A stretch of 64,000 nucleotides of DNA from NCBI RefSeq assembly GCF_024172165.1, contig NZ_JAMZEB010000002.1, forward strand, positions 2,625,501-2,689,500. Direction: 5' to 3'. This document shows positions 59,371 through 64,000 of this stretch, in pieces. The DNA is from Nonomuraea thailandensis. Its GTDB lineage: Bacteria > Actinomycetota > Actinomycetes > Streptosporangiales > Streptosporangiaceae. The notes below the pieces were generated by a model. It saw only the letters and a list, made by a program, of their open reading frames with translations, was not told the origin of the DNA and ran no database searches. The position numbers and the translations under genes were made by a program. Each line of letters begins with the position of its first letter. Position 1 is the first letter of the stretch.

Positions 59371-60114
59371 ATGCTGCCCTCCACCCCTGCCGTCGCCCTG
59401 GTCACAGGCGCCAACAAAGGGCTGGGCCTGGCCACGGCCCGCCAGCTCGCCGAGCGCGGCTGCACCGTGCTGCTCGGCAGCCGCGACCCCGGCCGCGGCC
59501 TTGAGGCGGCCGCGGAGCTCACCGGAGCCGGCCTCACCGCCCGCCCGGTACGGATCGACGTCACGGACGACGCGTCCGTGACGGAGGCCGCCGCGTTCAT
59601 CGAGCGCGAGTACGGCCGCCTCGACGTGCTGGTGAACAACGCCGGCGTGCTCCTCCGCAGGCCCGCCCGCGAAGTGTCGGCCGACGACCTGCGCCCGGAG
59701 TTCGAGACCAACGTCTTCGGGCTGGTGCGGGTCGTCCACGCGATGCTGCCGCTGCTGCGCCGCTCACCGTCGCCACGCATCGTCAACGTCTCCAGCGACT
59801 CCGCCACCTTCGCCAACGCCACCGAGCAGGGCTCCATGTTCGCCCGCTCGCACGACTCGTTCGCGTACTCGGCGACGAAGACCGCGGTCAACATGCTGAC
59901 GGTCAAGTACGCCAACGCCTTCCTCGACGACCCGGACCTGGCCCACATCAAGATCAACGCGGTGACGCCGGGGTACGTCGCCACCGACCTGAACGGCTTC
60001 AAGGGCGTGCGCAGCACCGAGGAGGGCGCCCGCGCCGCCGTGCACTGGGCCACGATCGGCGACGACGGCGAGACCGGCGGCTTCTTCGGCGATCAGGGCC
60101 GCGTGTCCTGGTGA
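59371..60114 (+). CDS. Short-chain dehydrogenase/reductase (carbonyl-reductase-like)
   Basis: A 247-residue SDR. VALVTGANKGLGLATARQLA is the NADP-type nucleotide motif found in carbonyl-reductase-like SDRs. VLVNNAGVLL, VNVSSDSATF and the catalytic YSATKTAVNML follow. Its ATG follows GAGGAGCGAGAG. Regulation by the divergent TetR repressor is likely. It overlaps the convergent hemerythrin gene by 22 bases at the 3' end. Substrate unknown. Confidence 0.9.
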   Translation: MLPSTPAVALVTGANKGLGLATARQLAERGCTVLLGSRDPGRGLEAAAELTGAGLTARPVRIDVTDDASVTEAAAFIEREYGRLDVLVNNAGVLLRRPAREVSADDLRPEFETNVFGLVRVVHAMLPLLRRSPSPRIVNVSSDSATFANATEQGSMFARSHDSFAYSATKTAVNMLTVKYANAFLDDPDLAHIKINAVTPGYVATDLNGFKGVRSTEEGARAAVHWATIGDDGETGGFFGDQGRVSW

Positions 60115-60602
60115 CCCCCTCCGGACGTGCGCAGGAACGCGGGCCGGGCGCGATCCCAGCCGGGCACGTCCAGGGCGTTGAGCGCGGCGACGATGCGTTT
60201 CTCCTCGTAGACGAAGTGCGTCTCCATCAGCGCGGCGAGGCTGTCGATCTCGCGGCGGACCTCGGCCGGGTCCCTCTCCCCGTCCAGCCCGGCGACCAGC
60301 TCCTGGAGCCGCCGCAGGGAGTCGTCGATGAGCCGGTGGTCGCGGCGCAGCTCGTCCAGCACGGGCCGTAGCTCGGGGAAGCGCGCCCCCACCTCGGGGA
60401 ACGCGCCGTCGTCCTCGCCGGTGTGGTGCCGGGTGAGCGCCGAGCAGAAGGTCAGGCAGTGAGCCCGCAGCTCGCGCAGCCGGGTGCCGCCGGAGAGATG
60501 GCCCTCGACCTCCTCGCGCAGGGCCGCGAGCTCCTCGCGCAGCCAGAGGTGTACTTCGATCAACTGATTGCCGAACGCCCTCAGGCGCTCGTGGGATGTC
60601 AC
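60093..60602 (-). CDS. Hemerythrin HHE-domain protein
   Basis: 169 residues, helical. Iron-ligand pattern: the N-terminal EVHLWLREEL His, then TRHHTGEDDGAFPEV with HH and Glu, RRDHRLIDDSL and METHFVYEEKRI. This is the hemerythrin/HHE arrangement for a di-iron site involved in oxygen or redox sensing. The GTG at 60602 or TTG at 60605 can serve as start, both after AAGGA. Its C-terminus overlaps the SDR gene on the other strand. Confidence 0.85.
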   Translation of the reverse strand: MTSHERLRAFGNQLIEVHLWLREELAALREEVEGHLSGGTRLRELRAHCLTFCSALTRHHTGEDDGAFPEVGARFPELRPVLDELRRDHRLIDDSLRRLQELVAGLDGERDPAEVRREIDSLAALMETHFVYEEKRIVAALNALDVPGWDRARPAFLRTSGGGHQDTRP

Positions 60603-60734
60603 CAAAGATGAGTCCTTGGCTCCGGCGCCTCCATGCCCTCGGCGGTCTCATTGCCGGGTACACCGCGACGCTGGCAGATTTTCTACAACCCCTCAGCTGA
60701 TCCGTCAACGGGAGACCCGGCCACCCGGTCCCGG

Positions 60735-62831
60735 TCACCCGGGTGCGCGGAGCAGCCGGACGGCGTCGGCGATGACCACTCCGTCCGCTTCGTCGCTCAG
60801 CTCGACCCTGCCCACCCCCTCGTTCATCCGGAACGTCCCGAGCGACACCCACGACCCGCCCCGCGGCTCCGTCACCCCGCTCCTGCCCTGGTCGACGCGT
60901 ACGAGCGTGGTCCCGCCGGAGTGGCGGATCCGGTAGGGCGCGTCGCTCGCGCGGTTCTCGTGCACGGTGTAGGAGACCTGCACCTCGTACAGCCCGGTGA
61001 GCGGGACCACCGGCCGCCACCGGACGACGCTCGCGCCCGCGCCGGCACGGGCGTAGAGGTAGCCGGCGCCGCGGAAGCCGGCCACGCCCGAGCCGGCCGT
61101 CCAGGTGCCGCTGATCACTTCGTGCCCGAGCTCGCCGTTGTCGATCACCACCTCCTCCCGCACGTCGGGCTGCGACGGCGCGTCGATCAGGCTCAGCGTG
61201 TCCAGCGAGACCAGCCGGCCGCCGCCCCGGCCGACCCCGGACGCGGTGAACCGGATCCTGTGCGAGCCGGCCGTCAACGCGAGGCTCCCGAGGTAGGCCA
61301 CGTCGTAGCCGTCGGCCCGGTCGGCGGTGGTGTCCATCACCGCCGACCGCGGTTTGACGCCGTCGACCGAGACGGTGACCAGGCCTCCCGCGGCGGCACG
61401 GAAGTAGCGCAGCAGCAGCTCGTAGGTGCCCGGGGCCGGGACGTTCACGGTGTACTCGAAGTAGGCGCCGGTCTGGGACGTGGTGAACACCACCCGCCTG
61501 CCCCCGCGCGCCACCGGGTCCTGGACCGTGGACGTGGTGCCGCCGGACGTGGCGGCGCCCGTGGTCAGATCGATGAGACGTTCGCTGTGGCCGGGGCCGC
61601 CGGACAGGCTGTCACGCCCCTCGCTCAGCCATTCGAGGGAGAACCGGCGCATCACCACCCGGCGGGGGAAGCTCGGGTGGTCGCCGTCGCAGCCGTACAG
61701 GAGCAGGATCGTGCCGTCGGAGAGCCGTCCCAGCTCGGAGTAGTACGAGCGCCCCTCGTTGATCACTTTGCTGTAGCGGAAGGAGTGCGCGTCGTCGTAG
61801 CTGATCGACACCGTCAGGTTGGTGCGCACCGGCGAGTCGGGGCGGCTGAACAGCACCCGGCCGGTCTCGGACGTTCCAGGCCCGCCGGTGTAGCGCAGCA
61901 GGCTCGCGTCCACGGCGTTGAACGTGCCGGTGGCCCCGTCCAGCCGGGGAGGCGACCAGGTCAGCCCGCGGTCGGAGCTGACCGACACGATCCGCTGCCG
62001 GTTGCCGCCCGCCGCGGCCCGGCCGTTGATCAGCACCGTGCCGTCGGACCTCTGCAGCAGCCTGGCCTCGTTGATGGGGTAGGCGGAGGAGACCGGCACC
62101 TCGCCGGTGGCGTGCCAGGTCCGGCCGTGGTCGTCGCTGTAGATCGACGCCACGCCGTAGCGGCGCTCGGGGACGGTGTTGCCGATGACCTCGCGGCGGT
62201 GGGAGCAGTTGAGCAGCAGCCGGCCGTTGTCGAGCTGGATGCCGTGCCCGGGGCCGGGGCCGTGCAGCGTCCATCCGTGGTCGAAGTGGTCGAACAGGCC
62301 CGGCATGGCACGCGGCGCGCTCCAGGTGAGACCGCCGTCGGTGCTGGCGATCAGATAGAGATCGCCGAGGTCGCCGGAGCAGGTGGTGTTGCCGGACAGC
62401 CGGATCGAGAGCATGGAGAACAGGAAGACGCCGCCGGTGGCCCGATCGACCACCAGGGTCGGGTTGCCCCACGACTGGCCGTTGACGGAGCGGACCAGCG
62501 TCCGCGTCGGCTCCCACGTCGCGCCGCCGTCGGGGCTGCGGCGCAGCAGCAGGTCCCGGGGGCCGGCGTCGCACACCTCGTGGCGGCCTTCGGTGACGAC
62601 CAGGACGGTGTCGTCCGGCAGCACGGCCAGGCCGTGGACGTGGTAGCTCTCCAGCGGATCCACGGTGTTGTCCCACAGCGTCGTCTCGTCCAGGACCGCC
62701 GGCGAGCGGCTCGACGTCCTCGCGCTCGCGGGTGAGGTGGTGCCGAGCACGGCGGCCATCGACGCCGCGGCGACGCCGAAACCGAAGGCCCTGCGGCCGA
62801 TGGAGGTGTGCTGCGGATCGGGCTGCGACAT
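60735..62831 (-). CDS. Exported BNR-repeat sialidase-like protein with C-terminal carbohydrate-binding-type domains
   Basis: 698 residues. A TAT-like signal (IGRRAFGFGVAAASMAAVLG) leads to a six-bladed propeller with Asp-box repeats: SPDGGATW, STDGGLTW, SDDHGRTW and SSDRGLTW. This is the sialidase/neuraminidase fold. However, where sialidases have (F/Y)RIP this protein has SYHVHGLAVL, so sialidase activity is doubtful. After about residue 395 come a CBM6-like beta-sandwich (YFEYTVNVPAPGTYELLLRY) and a golvesin-type domain near the C-terminus (RWRPVVPLTGLYEVQVSY). The ATG at 62831 has GGAGG five bases upstream. Probably acts on extracellular glycans. Confidence 0.8.
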   Translation of the reverse strand: MSQPDPQHTSIGRRAFGFGVAAASMAAVLGTTSPASARTSSRSPAVLDETTLWDNTVDPLESYHVHGLAVLPDDTVLVVTEGRHEVCDAGPRDLLLRRSPDGGATWEPTRTLVRSVNGQSWGNPTLVVDRATGGVFLFSMLSIRLSGNTTCSGDLGDLYLIASTDGGLTWSAPRAMPGLFDHFDHGWTLHGPGPGHGIQLDNGRLLLNCSHRREVIGNTVPERRYGVASIYSDDHGRTWHATGEVPVSSAYPINEARLLQRSDGTVLINGRAAAGGNRQRIVSVSSDRGLTWSPPRLDGATGTFNAVDASLLRYTGGPGTSETGRVLFSRPDSPVRTNLTVSISYDDAHSFRYSKVINEGRSYYSELGRLSDGTILLLYGCDGDHPSFPRRVVMRRFSLEWLSEGRDSLSGGPGHSERLIDLTTGAATSGGTTSTVQDPVARGGRRVVFTTSQTGAYFEYTVNVPAPGTYELLLRYFRAAAGGLVTVSVDGVKPRSAVMDTTADRADGYDVAYLGSLALTAGSHRIRFTASGVGRGGGRLVSLDTLSLIDAPSQPDVREEVVIDNGELGHEVISGTWTAGSGVAGFRGAGYLYARAGAGASVVRWRPVVPLTGLYEVQVSYTVHENRASDAPYRIRHSGGTTLVRVDQGRSGVTEPRGGSWVSLGTFRMNEGVGRVELSDEADGVVIADAVRLLRAPG

Positions 62832-62871
62832 GGGCGCCTCCGGCATGAGGGGTGTGCTTCATCCGTAAGAG

Positions 62872-62887
62872 GTCGCGGGGGCGCGAC
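62872..62887. promoter_or_regulatory. Inverted repeat upstream of the sialidase-like gene
   Basis: GTCGCG-GGGG-CGCGAC is a perfect 6-bp palindrome with a 4-base centre, 41 bases before the ATG at 62831. It could be an operator or a terminator for the DinB gene, whose stop lies further right on the same strand. Confidence 0.35.
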
Positions 62888-62926
62888 ATGTGACATCCGC
62901 CGGACGAGCCCGGCGTGAGGGTGGGG

Positions 62927-63463
62927 TCAGAGGTTCCAGCCGCACACGACCAGGTAGCCGTCGACGGTGGTGATGCGGTCGGAGACGGGGTCGTCGGGCA
63001 GGGCGTGGCCGAGGTCGCGGTTGCGGACCTCGCCGATCCAGCGGTCGTGCTGGTACTCGTGGTTGATGATCACTGTGAGCAGGGTCTGCGCGACGATCTT
63101 GAGCTGGGCGGGGGCGCCGACGTCCCCGGCTCCGATGGCGTTCATGCGGGCGTGCACCCGTTCGCCGACGGTGGCCCGGAAGTCGGCCAGCCGCCGGGCG
63201 TCGGGCAGGGGCAGGCGGTTGGCCTCCGGGTTGGCGGAGTCCATGAGGCCGTCCAGGTCGGGGGCGGGGCTCGGCTCGGCCGCGGTGAGGTTGCGGATCA
63301 TGAAGTGGGCGACGTGGGCCTGGTGGCCGAGGTGCCAGCCGATGGGGCTGAAGTCCCGCTCGGGACGCCAGTGCAGTTCCTCGGCGGTCAGGTCGCGCCA
63401 GAGTTCGTCGGTGTAGGCGCGGGCGCGGTCGTACTCCGCGAGCAGGTGCGGGATCTCGAACAT
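62927..63463 (-). CDS. DinB-family protein (DinB_2, EgtB-like N-domain)
   Basis: 178 residues. The His motif SPIGWHLGHQAHVAHF and the later INHEYQHDRWIGEV supply the three-His metal site of the DinB/YfiT fold. The same pattern occurs in the N-terminal domain of ergothioneine synthase EgtB. In actinomycetes such proteins are often thiol (mycothiol) transferases or isomerases. It is a stand-alone domain. It is encoded 19 bases after the class II aldolase gene, probably as one transcript. Confidence 0.8.
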   Translation of the reverse strand: MFEIPHLLAEYDRARAYTDELWRDLTAEELHWRPERDFSPIGWHLGHQAHVAHFMIRNLTAAEPSPAPDLDGLMDSANPEANRLPLPDARRLADFRATVGERVHARMNAIGAGDVGAPAQLKIVAQTLLTVIINHEYQHDRWIGEVRNRDLGHALPDDPVSDRITTVDGYLVVCGWNL

Positions 63464-63482
63464 CGCGATCGGTACGGCGGCT

Positions 63483-64000
63483 TCAGTCGAACAGGTCGGT
63501 GTCGGAGCGGACGATCTGGTCGTACAGGGGCTGGAAGTTGATCCAGCCGACCAGGTCGTTGCCGATCTGGCCGTGGGTGAGCTTGGCCTGGTCGTGCTCG
63601 ATGGACACGGTCGGGCCGGCGGCCTTGGCCAGCAGTTGCGCTTGGCAGGAGCGCTCCATCGTGATGAACCACCAGGCGGCGGCGTCGACGGAGTCGCCCA
63701 CCGTGAGCAGGCCGTGGTTGCGCAGGATGACGGCCTTGTGCGAGCCCAGCGCCTGAGCGATGCGGCGGCCCTCCTCGGTGTCCAGGACCACGCCGGTGTA
63801 GTCGTCGAACAGGCCGTGGTCCTCGTAGAAGGCGCAGGCGTCCTGGGTCAGCGGCTCCAGCGGGGCGCCCAGCGAGGACAGCGCCTTGCCGTACACCGAG
63901 TGGGAGTGCGCGGCGGCGACCGCGTCCGGGCGGGCCTGGTGGACCATCGAGTGGATGGCGAAGGCGGCCTGGTTGACGTGGTACCTGCCGTGCACGACCT
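63483..64000 (-). CDS. Class II aldolase/adducin-family protein, partial (N-terminus outside window)
   Basis: 172 visible residues, open to the right edge. AAAHSHSVYGKALSSLG holds the HxH zinc ligands and VILRNHGLLTVG the third His; these match fuculose-1-phosphate aldolase/adducin-type proteins. TVSIEHDQAKLTHGQIGND is a typical C-terminal region of actinobacterial members. An internal GTG at 63995 is not a convincing start because family members have about 70 more residues. Likely substrate class: aldol or decarboxylation of sugar-phosphate-like acids; unknown here. Confidence 0.85.
   Translation of the reverse strand, partial: VVHGRYHVNQAAFAIHSMVHQARPDAVAAAHSHSVYGKALSSLGAPLEPLTQDACAFYEDHGLFDDYTGVVLDTEEGRRIAQALGSHKAVILRNHGLLTVGDSVDAAAWWFITMERSCQAQLLAKAAGPTVSIEHDQAKLTHGQIGNDLVGWINFQPLYDQIVRSDTDLFD

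Overview
The window is very GC-rich DNA with frequent GTG (and some TTG) starts, a SARP-type regulator, twin-arginine signal peptides and several carbohydrate or amino-acid ABC systems. This points to a filamentous actinomycete, most like Streptosporangiales (for example Nonomuraea). That is inferred from gene content, not from a marker gene. No rRNA, tRNA, CRISPR array, phage or intact insertion sequence was seen.

Layout. 1-1.7 kb: end of a sulfonate-type ABC transporter, followed by back-to-back remnants of two flavin-linked sulfur-metabolism enzymes. 1.7-4.8 kb: a methionine block (metX, metY, a CoA-binding protein) on the minus strand. 4.8-8.8 kb: an OsmC protein whose 3' end is tandemly duplicated, a flavin oxidoreductase that appears to start at ATC, a gene fragment, and an orphan membrane protein.

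8.9-26.8 kb is the most interesting part. It is a catabolic-looking locus with a Gfo/Idh/MocA dehydrogenase, an epimerase-like protein, two DapA-family lyases, two DegT-family aminotransferases, a sugar-type ABC importer without an ATPase, two paralogous exported beta-propellers and four small amidohydrolase-fold proteins. The amidohydrolases come as two pairs, each with one metal-competent and one metal-deficient member, and each pair lies beside one propeller. Five copies of a palindrome close to TTACGGTC-NN-GACCGTAA lie in promoter positions, one of them upstream of a divergently encoded regulator. I read this as one regulon for uptake and breakdown of an unidentified (amino)sugar- or cyclitol-like compound.

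26.8-41 kb: an HxlR regulator abutting a carboxymuconolactone-decarboxylase-type gene with both 5' ends apparently lost; a large SARP/NB-ARC/TPR regulator; a PucR/CdaR regulator divergent from a 943-residue FAD/Fe-S D-lactate-dehydrogenase-like protein and an MHS-family transporter; a DUF6223-like membrane protein; an amine-oxidase-like flavoprotein with a MarR-type regulator; an SDR; and two small secreted cysteine-pair peptides ending in a double terminator.

41-52.3 kb: a tightly overlapping eight-gene minus-strand operon (branched-chain/amide-type ABC importer, amidase, zinc alcohol dehydrogenase, aldehyde dehydrogenase) with an IclR regulator and a second, divergent aldehyde dehydrogenase. 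This looks like import and stepwise oxidation of an amide or aromatic alcohol.

52.4-64 kb: a two-component system, a small membrane protein, a nitrilase-family hydrolase with an APC permease and a divergent GntR regulator, a TetR/SDR pair sharing an elaborate operator, a hemerythrin protein, an exported BNR-repeat sialidase-like protein, and a DinB-type protein with a class II aldolase that runs off the window.
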